From Iris pallida (taxonomy: Eukaryota; Streptophyta; Magnoliopsida; Asparagales; Iridaceae): a DNA stretch of 64,000 nt. A program made the translations under genes and the position numbers. The stretch covers positions 31,199,874 through 31,263,873 of the forward strand of contig JANAVB010015600.1 of the NCBI GenBank assembly GCA_029216955.1, given 5' to 3'. Position 1 is the stretch's first letter. Each line of letters starts with the position of its first letter. Shown here piece after piece: positions 11,413 to 21,079 of this stretch. Under the pieces are notes generated by a model that saw only the letters and a program-made list of their open reading frames with translations, did no database searches and had not been told where the DNA came from.

Positions 11413-13761
11413 GCAGATACTCATCCATAAACATCTACCATTCGTAAATTCTCCACAATTTCCTCCACCACAAAGTGAGTGCCTCGTGTCCATGTCTACA
11501 TCTTATTCCATATTACATCTACATTATCTCCTTTCCCGTGTCGGACACACCCCGACATTATTGAATCCCAAACCCGACTCTAAGCCTGCCACAGTTCACC
11601 CCGATCGCCTCGGCCGTCCCGACGCCACCGCTGTCCGTCAACAACCGATCCTGACTACGCCAACAGCCATCCCCACAACCAGCCGCTCCCTGCCTCGGCC
11701 AACACCACCATCACCAACCCAACCTTGTCGCCACCACCTCCGGCCAACCCGTACCCCTCCGACTCATCCCGCACCACCGCGGCAACCCCACGACCCCCAC
11801 GGCCATAACCATCACCACACCACCACCAGTACAACCACGCACCACCACCATCTGCACCCAACTTCCGTCGCCACCACCGTGGTAACCCTACGACCCCCAC
11901 AGCAACCAGTCAGCACCACTTCTACTACCGAACCTCTGCCACTAGCGACGAAACCCGACCGGCTGCCCGCACCCATTCCATCCCCCTTCTCTCCATCGCC
12001 ACCACCACCACATCTCCAAAAAAAAAACCAACAAACACCACCCCCCTTACCTCTGCCATCCGCCGCGCCCTCCTCCGAGTCGGAGCAGCCCAGCACCGAG
12101 TCCACCCCCTCGTCACCGCACAGCTCCGCCCTACCTCCGAACCGCCGCTGACTCTTCGAGCCGCATCCCTTACGAGCTCCGCCCCTCCTGCGCACTCAGC
12201 CGATCGCGCGCCCCCATGGTCGCGGTGTCGGCCACCGCACGAGCCAACGAATCCTCCGGCTGCCGAGCCAGCCCGTCTCCCCTTCGCCGCGAGCCGCCGC
12301 CACCGGTCCAGACGACTACCGCCAGTAAACCCCTTTCCCCTCTCCTCGCTCTCCCTTCCTCCAACGCCTCCTTCCTCTCCCCTTCCCCTCACCGATCTCC
12401 CCTCTCTCTTTCTCATTCCCCCTTTTTCCTTCTCCTCTCTCTCCTCTTTCTCTTCTTCTTCTATTTTTGTTATTTTGTATACTGTTGATAGGATTTGTTA
12501 TGATTTTTTATTTATTATTATTACTATTAGTTTTGTTATTATATTATTATTAAATTTTTTATTATTATTACTGTAAGGCATTGCTTGCATAACATTAGGT
12601 TATTATGTTTTTTTTTTCTTAAAAGTTGATTTTATTACTATCATTATTAATGTTTTTAATATCATTGTTATTATTAGCCTTATTATTACAATGTTAAGTT
12701 TTAGGATTTTGGTTATTATTATTGATAAGTGGGTTTTGGTATTTTATTATGGTTATCAAATGTTTTCAAAAAAATTTATTGTAAATATATATAAATATTA
12801 TACTGGACTTAGTCTATATTTCAAGATATCGTTTTAAAAGAATAAACAAATTTCTAGATTATTTATGTTTATCTAGAACTAAATTTTCTTTTACCCTTAA
12901 GAATATAGTTCCTAATAACAAAAAAAAATTCCTAGATACTTTGAAATATTTATTTAAAATTTTCCTTACAAAATAAATATAGTTTCTCTATCTGTAAATT
13001 TTATTCTTGTACCCTTAGTTCTAACCTAAATATTTTTAGATTTTAAAGTACTTCCCTAAAAACTATTTATTCTTTTAAGGTCATAAATATTTTCTAAAAT
13101 TATTTATCTTATTATTTAATTTTCTTCGATATCCTCCTGCCCTCGACTCAGCTCATTCTTCTTATTTCCTTCAAATTCTGTAATACCTTATGTCCACCCT
13201 GACTAATTTGACCGTCCTGGACCCGATGGAACTGTCCGTGCCACCATCTGAGGCCACCTTGCATGGTTGTTAAACCAAAGTCGCAGATCGTGCCACCGTG
13301 ATTATCGCAATACACCAGGCATCCTACAAGGCAAGATACCTTGCCATTAACTGTTTATTTTACTTTAGGTCATATTCATGCATTATTTATTAATTATTTT
13401 TCTGCAAAATAAACTGTGCTACACTGTCATGATTAGATAGATTATAACTGTGTAGTTCTATTTTCTCATTATTTATTATCTTAAAAATACATTGAACTTA
13501 GAGTTAAGGGACTACCCTTTGTGTGTGCATACATAGGCCTTGACACTATTCTACCACGAAGTTGTAAGTCGCATGTAGAACTCGGACATGCGTGACTGGC
13601 TGGCCACCGGTACGTATAAGCCGTGCGATAGGATTAACCGTTAATAGTGTTGCATGTTTAGTTTGACTTAGCGGTTAATAGGTATTATGAGTCATGGATG
13701 TGATTCCAATAGGCATTGAGAGGGAAGAACTATTCCTTGACGTATGGGCCACATATGCACT

Positions 13762-13875
13762 GTCCTGATTGCCGGTTATCTCCAGTGGAAGGTACGGTCC
13801 TGATAGCCGGTTATCTCCAGTGGAAGGTACGGTCCTGATTGCCGGTTATCTCCAGTGGGAGATACGGTCCTGATT
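13762..13875. repeat. 35-bp tandem repeat, three full copies and a partial fourth
   Basis: GTCCTGATTGCCGGTTATCT begins at 13762, 13797 (one base changed) and 13832; a fourth GTCCTGATT starts at 13867. The copies are nearly identical, so the expansion is younger than the LTR. Confidence 0.95.
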
Positions 13876-14468
13876 CCTAATATTCCTGATCATGCCCATG
13901 CGCCAAAGGTTCGTTCTTATTGCATTATCACTGTAGAATGGTTAGGCCCCTGATTTTATACGTATTTCTTTCTTTATATTATATATCACAATTTAAATGG
14001 CATGGTGTTTTCTTGTATCTTGTTACGTCCCTCTGAGGACCTGGTTATCTCTCCAGGTGTGTGCTCTTGTCTTTCGCAGGTATTCTAGCCGTGGCCATGA
14101 TCATCTCTATTTCATCGAGGATGATTGCATTTGGATCGTCTTCGTTTCGCTCGCCAAACTTATTCTATTTTCCATGTATTTCTTCCCTTGCTTGTTGGTA
14201 GTGGATTTGTCTCCGTCCAACATATTGTATAATGACATTTCACAGTTGTTTATATGAAATTTTTATTTTCCTTCATTTTGTGGATAAGATTAGTTGTTAT
14301 GGTTTCTACTGCATTTTACAGCTTATGTATACATACGATGTTTCCACATATTAGAGTATACTTCGTATGTATGCAGCTGGCATGTCTACGTTCCTAGTCC
14401 TACGTATTTTGGGACTGGGACGTTACAGTCTTCGTCTCATGGATCAACATGCACAATAATTTCTAACA

Positions 14469-15111
14469 CATAATTCAAAAGTCAGTCAAAATTTTCTCGA
14501 ATTAAATCTATGACAAGTGTATTGTTTAAGGTGATGAGTCTAAGCAAGGATTGTTATTAAATTGTAGCTGCATTTTGGAATTTGTTATTACCATTTTTTT
14601 CTGCTTGAAGCAATTCCTGATTACATTCTAATTGGATATAATATATTTATTAATATTTCATTATCTGTGTTCCTGATCTCCATAAAAAATGACATTAATT
14701 TTCTTAACTACATTGTGATGATGCTACTCTGTTGATTGAGGAGTTGATACTGACCTTAATTTTATCTAATAATTTGTAGCGAGATATCTGCTATCGTCAA
14801 GAGACACTTTGGGGTTAACTGATCTCGTTGGTAGTTATGGATAGGCATGTGTAGCATACCATGCATTCTTCATAGTTATAACTGTCTAGATGAAGATAAG
14901 GTTGAACTCTCTCTAGGTTCTTCCATAACAAAAAATTCAAATGCTTGCAAGTGTCATACAATATTGCAGTTTTTTAAATAGATATGTCAGTATTTTCTTC
15001 ACTCTCATTAGCTTACATGGATACCAAAGAAAACCCCTATTAAAATTGATCTATGATTCACTTTTAACAAAGTGAAAAGGAAAGTATTCATCTTACTGCT
15101 TGTGATAACAG
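14469..15111 (+). other. AT-rich flank, possible intron of an unrecognised gene
   Basis: Follows the copia LTR and leads into an exon-like segment through a polypyrimidine-poor acceptor ending CAG at 15111. No repeat ends or protein homology are visible. Confidence 0.35.
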
Positions 15112-15355
15112 GGTTACGATGACATTAATCCAAAGGAAATACCTGATGCTGATGCCAAGAAGGAAACACTTGAGATTCATCTTGCTCAGGGGCGGATCCA
15201 AGGGTGGGTTAGCCCACCCCAAAAAAAATATTCCTTGTAACTTTTTTTTTGATTTTTTTATATGGATCATTTATCTACTTCCAGTCCACCCAAAATTTTG
15301 TTAGCCCACTCCACCTATAGTTTCTGGATTCGTCCCTGATCTTGCTGATTGCTAG
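15112..15355 (+). pseudogene. Unrecognised exon split by a MITE
   Basis: After an AG at 15110-15111, a frame reads GYDDINPKEIPDADAKKETL and continues for 25 codons to 15186. A 152-bp MITE then interrupts it. If the MITE and one 8-bp duplication are ignored, the frame continues two codons and ends at TAG 15353-15355. The composition (acidic, lysine-rich, no stops) looks like a real exon, but I do not recognise the protein. It could also be the end of a decayed transposon frame. Conserved homologous sequence elsewhere in the genome without the MITE would settle it. Confidence 0.35.
15187..15338. mobile_element. hAT-type MITE, 152 bp
   Basis: The ends are CAGGGGCGGATCCA and TGGATTCGTCCCTG, an imperfect 14-bp inverted repeat. 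Perfect 8-bp duplications ATCTTGCT flank it at 15179-15186 and 15339-15346. It encodes nothing. Duplication length and CAGGG ends are those of hAT elements. Confidence 0.9.
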
Positions 15356-15518
15356 TCCACTAGATTCAAGTTGAACTTGGCCCTTGATGTCTTCTTTTGA
15401 AGATCACCTATCCCGAGATTTAATATTATTGGTTACCTGACCGATACTCATATCCTTGCATAATGATCGAAACAGTTGCATAAGTTGATTTAAAGTATTA
15501 TATTATAATCTTAGATTG

Positions 15519-15633
<115 letters not shown>

Positions 15634-15967
15634 CACATGTACGTGATTTGCACGTATTTTAATTAGAATATCATATGATCAGTTGTTATCTTTCTGTCTT
15701 TTCTAGGTAACATGTGTGTGTGCTTTATTTTTACAATGACAAGAGATTCGACGTACGGTTTTATTTATTATTATTTTTTCTATTGAGAATAATAATGTTT
15801 GAAAAATGGCAATGACAGAAAAATTTATTACGATTAGAACATGAAGAGTTGTATGGAAAAAAGGAACATAATAGTATGCAAATTTTATTGCTTTGACTTA
15901 AAACATAAATGACATGCACGTCTTTATAAAACACTCGAGGGTATTTTAGAAATTTAAAAGTTTTAAC

Positions 15968-16205
15968 CCAATGTTTTAAAAATCGGACAGGTGGTTGACC
16001 CGGCCAAGGCACTGGGTCGGGTCAAATTGGTTCAATCACTGGATTAATCTAAATGGTCCAAATTAATCCCTTATGGACATTATATTTTTACAAAAATACT
16101 AATTCTTAAAAAACATTGGGTCATTACTGAACCAGATCCGAAAAAAACCGGTTCACGGATGAACCGGTTAAACCGGCCGGTCCGGTCCGATTTTTAAAAC
16201 ATTGG
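15968..16205. mobile_element. Foldback MITE, 238 bp
   Basis: The first 20 bases (15968-15987) are an exact reverse complement of the last 20 (16186-16205), and the inner parts are rich in CCGG and GGTTC stretches that pair further. No open frame. I could not find a convincing target-site duplication, so the superfamily is open. Confidence 0.75.
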
Positions 16206-16885
16206 TTTCACCACCAAGTTTTCATAATATATAGTAGATAGATATATATGTATATATATACTTGTGTTAAGTTTCTTTTGGAGAGTACACTATCCAAAAA
16301 TGGTTTCCGTCTACACTATTTATCAAGACGACTACTATCAATAATGTCATCATATATTGCATGTCGATGCCTCTTTACCTTCTCTCGGATGCTTAAATTT
16401 AAAGTGAAAGAGACGTTGTTCTACTGTTTCAACACATTCCTTGACTGCTTCACGAAAGTAGCAGTTATTATATCTTACTATCTGAAGGTACTTGTATGAT
16501 CAATTCCTCATCTTCTTTATGTCACTTGCAAATTAAGTTAACCAAAAACTGTTGAAAATTTTGCATCTTCGATTATCTTTCTAATATTTTGCTTCCTCTA
16601 TTGTAATAATTTAAAATATTGTCTTTTTTTTTTTCTCATCCTTATTTGAATTTTAGTATATTTTTTGCTATTGAAGTCTAATTAACAAACAATTTAAAAA
16701 AAATTTATATGTAGTACCAGCACGATTCCTTCATAATTTTAATCATGGTTCTGTCCCTGGGTGGAACACAAACCTTTGAATGTGATAAGTGGGTCCAAGT
16801 AACATGCAACACAACGTCACAAAGTTTCGTCCGTAACGTCAGACGATGGACATCGAACATAAAAAAAATAAAAAATAAATAAATA

Positions 16886-16892
<7 letters not shown>

Positions 16893-16946
<54 letters not shown>
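16893..16946. repeat. (TA)n microsatellite with flanking TAAA repeats
   Basis: A pure TA run bordered by (TAAA) on the left and (TAAAA) on the right. Confidence 0.95.
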
Positions 16947-16949
<3 letters not shown>

Positions 16950-17157
16950 AAATAAAATAAAATATTTTTTACCTTGTTCAACTAAAAGTCCACTAGCTAG
17001 ACTAGAGGTTGGCCATGTGAGTGTAAGATTGGTTCCTACTCTCCAGACAATTAAAGATGGAAAAGGACCTCATATGCGAGTACAATAAAACTTTTGTACA
17101 AGTTCCCCCGTCAAGTCGTGGTCCCATTTGGCATTTAATATGAAATATGGTTGAATG

Positions 17158-17345
17158 GAACGGATGGTCGTTATTGTTTCCTTTCCAATGATCGGTGTAT
17201 TTCTAACTTGAGCTAACCGACAACTAATCGACAATATCGTTACTCGATCGATCGAACCGATGGTCGTACGATTTGTCCCTTCCAATGATCGGCCGATTTC
17301 TAACTTGAGTTAACCAACAATTAATCGAAAATATGGTTAATTAAT
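17158..17345. repeat. Imperfect tandem duplication, 96-bp period
   Basis: GAACGGATGGTCG at 17158 and GAACCGATGGTCG at 17254 start two copies that both continue through CCAATGATCGG and TTTCTAACTTGAG to an ATCGA-rich end. Several substitutions separate them, so the duplication is not recent. Confidence 0.8.
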
Positions 17346-17914
17346 AGAAAAAAAATCCAAAAATATTTATCGCAATTGCTCATGTATTTAAAAAAAAAAA
17401 ATTCTAAAATCCTTCTAATTGAGTGAACATATAACAAATTGTAAAATATATTCAATATTCTAATTATATTTAAACTACGTTCATCATATTAGCTGACTAA
17501 ACACATATTCAAAATTCTGAAAACATATCTAATTTTTAATAATATCATAGATGTTTTTGACTTGCAATGTACGTGAACGTGACTAGTTTATTTAAGGTCC
17601 AATTAGCGTTCTGATTCTGTTTTTTTTTTTTTTTTTTTCTGAGCTTAGAGCTTAAATCCTAATATTTCTAACAGAAAATATAGGATTTTGAATTTTTTAG
17701 TTTTAGTTTTATTTTTTTTTTCTTCCCGTAGTATCCTCTTTTCGAGCCTGTGTTGGTTGTTGTCAATATACTCTGTTTATGGTATAATAGAATATTATAA
17801 CTTAAACTCTAATAGCCCTTTATTTGCTAGTGTGCTATATGTGACATCTGACATGGCAGCTGACGTAGCAGCAGACACTGTAAATTTTAATCCCAAAAAT
17901 TAATTACCTATTTT

Positions 17915-18225
17915 TTTATGTTAATGTCAATGTTAATGCCAATGCTAATGCTAATTTTAATATTAATATTAATTTAATATTAAAATTAAAATTCATGTTA
18001 ATGTTAATGTTAATGTTAATTTTAATATTAATATTAATATTAATATTAATATTAAAACTAATGTGAATGTTAATTTTAATATTAATATTAAACTTAAAAT
18101 TAATGTTAATATTAATATTAATATTAATTATAATAATGTGAATGTTTATGTTAATATTAATATTAATATTATTTTTATTTTTATTTTTATTTTTATTTTT
18201 ATTTTTATTTTTATTTTTAATTTTT
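17915..18225. repeat. TTAAT-type minisatellite with a (TTTTTA) block
   Basis: About 240 bases of hexamers TTAATG, TTAATA and TTAATT in mixed order, followed by about 50 bases of TTTTTA repeats. The long open frames across it (asparagine and isoleucine only on one strand, lysine and asparagine on the other) are products of the repeat. Confidence 0.95.
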
Positions 18226-18471
18226 GTCATGCCAACTGTCATATAAACAGCTATACTATAATTTTAGTACCAAATTCTTACCACCCTCTTTCAACCCACT
18301 CACTCCTCTCCTAACGTGGTTCCCTCCGACCCAACCTATAATCCATGAAAATCAGCCACTTGCTGGTTGTAAGTCCTTAGTTTTAAGAAAGTTGTAATTG
18401 TAGCATTTTTCATAGTATATGCCACATAATGAAAAATAGTTTATGTAATAGCATTTTTTGTTTATTTAAAC

Positions 18472-18483
18472 CTATTTATATGC
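18472..18483 (+). promoter_or_regulatory. Possible TATA box of phytoene synthase
   Basis: CTATTTATATGC lies about 98 bases before the ATG at 18581. The intervening leader carries a GA repeat. A start site 30 bases on would give a leader of about 70 bases. Inferred from position and motif. Confidence 0.4.
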
Positions 18484-18541
18484 ATGCGCATCTTGACATT
18501 ATATTTGTGACCAAGAGGAAAAATTAGAAGATCAGGCAAGC

Positions 18542-18544
<3 letters not shown>

Positions 18545-18580
<36 letters not shown>
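18545..18580 (+). repeat. (GA)n in the 5' leader, touching the start codon
   Basis: A pure GA dinucleotide run directly ahead of ATG 18581. GA/CT repeats are common in plant 5' leaders. Length variation here could affect expression. Confidence 0.85.
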
Positions 18581-18583
<3 letters not shown>

Positions 18584-18917
18584 TCTCGGTTGATTTCATT
18601 GCCCGTAGACTTCCCGGCAACCTTTAGTTTCCGTCGTAACTCGGTCGAAAATAGCAAGCCCACTCCGAACGGAAGAAGAAGAAGAAGGTGTAAGCCTATG
18701 GCCACATCCTCGGATGGCTGTACTGTCTCCTCGAGTTCATTGGCTACGCCCTCGGAAGACATCGTCTCCAAGGTGGTCGTCAAGCAAGCGGCATTGGCGA
18801 GAGGTCGGAAGAGGAGGGGGCGACTACTCGGAGCTCCGGCGGACAAGAATATGTTGAATGAGGCCTACGATAGGTGTGGAGAGGTGTGCGCCGAGTTCGC
18901 GAAGACATTCTACCTGG
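18581..18917 (+). CDS. PSY: Phytoene synthase, exon 1
   Basis: Phytoene synthase joins two geranylgeranyl diphosphates to phytoene, the first committed step of carotenoid synthesis, in plastids. The 112 codons start with a serine- and arginine-rich segment, poor in acidic residues near the start, as expected of a plastid transit peptide. They end with MLNEAYDRCGEVCAEFAKTF, the conserved start of the mature enzyme. The exon closes after YL plus one base at a GT donor (GGTAAAT, 18918), the conserved position of the first intron in plant PSY genes. No stop or frameshift. The transit region is fairly short. The catalytic aspartate-rich motifs would lie in later exons. Identification is by recognised family sequence, not by alignment. 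Confidence 0.88.
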
Positions 18918-19114
18918 GTAAATCATATATGGATATACACTGCTATTTTGACCGTGGTTTTTTTTGGGACCGCAGCTAGTCCGTTGACACGTGACGGCCT
19001 TCCATTAACCTCATAGTCCGTAAATCACATATGGACGCTGCTATTTTGAACGTGGTTTTGTGACCGCAGTTGGCCCGTTGACACGTGACGGCCTTCTATT
19101 TGCCTCGTGGTCCA
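18918..19114. repeat. Tandem duplication starting at the splice donor
   Basis: Copy one (18918-19019) and copy two (19020-19114) both open with GTAAATCA and share blocks such as CTGCTATTTTGA and CCGTTGACACGTGACGGCCT. Copy two therefore carries a second GTAAAT that could act as a cryptic donor, although using it would bring an in-frame stop within copy one. Confidence 0.88.
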
Positions 19115-19203
19115 GATTTTAAGCGGGGAGATCCAGTATTAGCAGGGTAGCCAATGGTTGGTTGCTACGTGAGCCTGCGGTCACGGACAAAATATCATTT
19201 CCG

Positions 19204-19205
<2 letters not shown>

Positions 19206-19262
<57 letters not shown>
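19206..19262. repeat. (TA)n microsatellite in intron 1
   Basis: About 57 bases of pure TA. It forms the left border of a GC-rich block. Confidence 0.97.
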
Positions 19263-19264
<2 letters not shown>

Positions 19265-19522
19265 AAGCACGACTCCACCCGGCCTTGGCCCGAGGCCGTG
19301 GCCACCGCCACCCAGCCACCTCCGTGGGAGGGAGGACTCGAACCCGACTCTCCCTCCCGATGTACGGTGGTACTACCAGATATATATGAGAGCGGATCGG
19401 GAGCCCCACGGGAGCTCGATAGCCCTCGATCGTTGAATCGAGCGGTCGCGTGCACGGGTCCCAAGCAGCCCTTTCGATCCAACGATGGAGGGGTTGGGCT
19501 CCGCAGACGGATCTTTTAATCC

Positions 19523-19525
<3 letters not shown>
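19263..19525 (-). other. GC-rich block between two TA arrays, with a tRNA B-box-like motif
   Basis: The block is far richer in GC than its surroundings. On the minus strand GGTTCGAGTCC (19334-19344) matches the internal B box of tRNA promoters, as in tRNA-derived SINEs. I do not find a convincing A box at the right spacing. The (TA)n arrays on each side may be the expanded target duplication of an insertion that favours TA. Confidence 0.4.

Positions 19526-19598
<73 letters not shown>
19526..19598. repeat. (TA)n microsatellite in intron 1
   Basis: About 73 bases of pure TA, directly before the MITE at 19600. Confidence 0.97.
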
Positions 19599-19599
<1 letters not shown>

Positions 19600-19601
<2 letters not shown>

Positions 19602-19871
19602 GCGGAGCTAGCTTTATTTTTTAGAGGGGGCTGCAAATATGGATGAAAAAATATTATGTTATACTCAAGAAATAAACAAAAAATCATACAAACTAATGAA
19701 ACTACACATCAAGGATTCGAACCCAGAGTCTAAGCAAGCTAACACCAGCAACTCAACTAGCTGGACCAAGACTACCATCTGTTTCACAATGTGCAATTGA
19801 AGTATTAGTTCTGAACAAACGAAAGTTTAGCACGAGCTACAGTCCGGGATAGCCCAGTTGTAGCTCCGCCC
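19600..19871. mobile_element. hAT-like MITE, 272 bp
   Basis: GGGCGGAGCTA (19600-19610) is the exact reverse complement of TAGCTCCGCCC (19861-19871). Both flanks are simple TA or TG repeats, so the target duplication cannot be read. The interior includes GGATTCGAACCC, a tRNA-like B box in reverse. It has no coding capacity. Confidence 0.75.
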
Positions 19872-19893
19872 GTGTGTGCGTATATATATATCT

Positions 19894-20066
19894 AGAGAGA
19901 GAGAGAGAGAATAAAGGATGTGAGATGCCACCGGATGGTGGCTATGTGTCTTTTCCTATGTTATCATCATGCACCAAAAAGTGTGCAAGTGCATGATGAT
20001 AACATTAGGGGTGACACATAGTCACCTCTCCGTGAGGTGGCATCTCACCGAAAGTATTCTCTCTCT
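19894..20066. repeat. Long foldback unit in intron 1
   Basis: The left arm (about 19894-19972) contains GTGAGATGCCACC, CTATGTGTC and GTTATCATCATGCAC. The right arm (about 19984-20066) contains their reverse complements in mirror order: GTGCATGATGATAAC, GACACATAG and GGTGGCATCTCAC. Arms of about 78 bases are joined by a loop of about 11. Both outer ends are GA or CT repeats. It is probably a foldback MITE, and its transcript would form a long hairpin. Confidence 0.82.
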
Positions 20067-20212
20067 ATCTCTCTCCCTCTCTCCCTCTCTCTCTCTATAT
20101 ATATATATAGAAATTGATAGTTGTATGGAACATTCTCACTGGGAATTGATTTTCTGACCACTCAAAACTCTATATGTCATAGTTTCTGATTGGTGTTTAT
20201 CGATCATTTCAG

Positions 20213-20263
20213 GGACACTGCTCATGACTCCAGGGAGACGAAGAGCTATTTGGGCGATATATG
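20213..20263 (+). CDS. PSY: Phytoene synthase, exon 2 (51 bp)
   Basis: Preceded by AG (20211-20212) and followed by GTATGC. It completes the glycine codon left open by exon 1 and reads TLLMTPGRRRAIWAIY. Plant PSY genes have a 51-bp second exon at exactly this place, which makes the call secure in spite of its size. The residue after TP is glycine where I would expect glutamate, a one-base change. No third exon (expected to open with a valine-tryptophan-cysteine run) was seen to the end of the window. Either intron 2 exceeds 43.7 kb or the gene is cut off. Confidence 0.85.
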
Positions 20264-20679
20264 GTATGCAAATACTAGCATGAAACAATATAGTTTGTCA
20301 TCTAAAGAACTTACGCGTACGTATAACACCAGATCGGCTAACCTATGAGAATATATTATGCATGGTAGCAATACAATTTAAACGCCATTCTCAACGGGAA
20401 TTGGGAGCAAATTTTCTTGCGTCGCTCATATGCATGCATGCATGGCTTAATGTTTCATATGCATGGCTGAGCATGTTTGCTGATGAATGAATGTTTGCTC
20501 AACGCCATAAACAATGGCGTATAAATAGAACCATTTTAGAGAAAACACCATAGCTATCGGTGATTTGGCTGCCAAAACATTTTCTTTACTTTATGTCGCC
20601 AAAGCCACTAACACTCAGGTTGGCGACGTGGTACCTAACTTTCCGTTGAGTATGTAATTTTGACTGTACATATGTCCGA
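20264..20679 (+). other. Start of phytoene synthase intron 2
   Basis: Begins with GTATGC. AT-rich with ATGCATGC-type repeats near 20430. A GGCGTATAAATAG at 20515-20527 looks like a TATA box but leads to no recognisable gene. No coding homology. Confidence 0.55.
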
Positions 20680-20777
20680 GCTCTCTAGTCTAGTAGTATT
20701 AGAGCGGACATTTGGAGGGACCGACAAGGTTCGAGCCTCCCAATCGTGTGTGTGCGTAGAATTTCAAAAAAAAAAAA
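20680..20777 (+). mobile_element. tRNA-derived SINE-like unit
   Basis: An A-box-like TAGTCTAGTAGTATTAGAGC (20686-20705) is followed 22 bases later by the B box GGTTCGAGCC (20728-20737), then a short body and a 12-base A run (20766-20777). This is the order of a tRNA-derived SINE. The unit is short and I could not define its target duplication, so it may be a truncated copy. Confidence 0.5.
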
Positions 20778-21079
20778 CTGTAATAAAAAATATATATTTA
20801 AAGAAACATTTTGACTCTAAATATTAAAACATGATTTAAAGAAAAAGCAGTTTGTCAATTTGTCACTGTTATTGAAGAAAATAAAATTACATTCACGTCA
20901 TTGCTATTGACATGTATATTGTTTTGAATTTTAATAAACATTTTATTTTATTTATAATTTAATTATAATAGGTCATTGTATATGAAAATTTATGTAGATC
21001 TTAATGTCGGCCTTCTAGAACATAATTTTTTTCCAGAACGTAAAAGTTACAATTGTACGTATAGAACAACCCTGCATAA

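Larger units (their letters stand above)
10687..14427 (+). mobile_element. Solo LTR of a large Ty3/gypsy element, 3741 bp
   Basis: Starts TGTAAAACCCC and ends GGGACGTTACA, and is bracketed by perfect 5-bp duplications GTCTT (10682-10686, 14428-14432). No gag, pol or second LTR is inside, so it is what remains after recombination between two LTRs. It holds a TATA box (11404), a C-rich leader-like stretch (about 11550-12430), a pyrimidine-rich run, ATT-rich DNA and three 35-bp tandem repeats (13762-13866). The size and TGTAA..TTACA ends fit large chromovirus LTRs such as Tekay. The strand cannot be proved; the TATA box points to plus. Open frames in the C-rich part (11486-12488) are compositional and are not called as genes. 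Confidence 0.82.
9810..14468 (+). mobile_element. Copia 3' LTR of the 9226 remnant, split by a solo LTR
   Basis: A polypurine-like AATGGGAGTT (9800-9809) is followed by TGTATTTTATG, a plausible LTR start at 9810. After removing the solo LTR (10687-14427) and one GTCTT, the sequence runs on to ATTTCTAACA ending at 14468. That gives about 913 bases with TG..CA ends. The matching 5' LTR is absent, so the ends are inferred from motif and position only. Confidence 0.6.
16206..17911. other. Intergenic DNA upstream of phytoene synthase
   Basis: AT-rich with simple repeats: A-rich and (TAAA)n followed by (TA)n at 16861-16975, and a T run near 17622-17639. No gene or full transposon end is recognised. 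Short open frames here match nothing known. Confidence 0.4.
18918..20212 (+). other. Phytoene synthase intron 1, transposon-filled
   Basis: Bounded by GT at 18918 and AG at 20211-20212 in matching phase. In order it holds a tandem duplication of its own first 100 bases, two (TA)n arrays bracketing a GC-rich block, a hAT-like MITE and a long foldback unit. These insertions account for most of its 1295 bases. Confidence 0.8.

Noticed and set aside
11486..12488. Overlapping long open frames on both strands in the C-rich segment
   Set aside because: They arise from biased composition inside a solo LTR; the proteins are low-complexity with no family resemblance and both strands are equally open.
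15968..16205. Assigning the foldback MITE to a superfamily
   Set aside because: No duplication of 2, 3, 8 or 9 bases could be read with confidence at its ends.
17916..18314. Asparagine/isoleucine and lysine/asparagine frames
   Set aside because: Direct translation of the TTAAT and TTTTTA repeats.
19334..19344. tRNA gene suggested by a B-box match on the minus strand
   Set aside because: No acceptor stem, anticodon arm or proper A box can be drawn; more likely a SINE trace.
19119..19687. Several frames across the (TA)n arrays in intron 1
   Set aside because: Tyrosine-isoleucine runs from TA repeats joined to MITE-like DNA inside a clear intron.
20500..20540. GGCGTATAAATAG as a promoter of an unseen gene
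   Set aside because: No open frame or leader follows; it lies in the phytoene synthase intron and could be chance.
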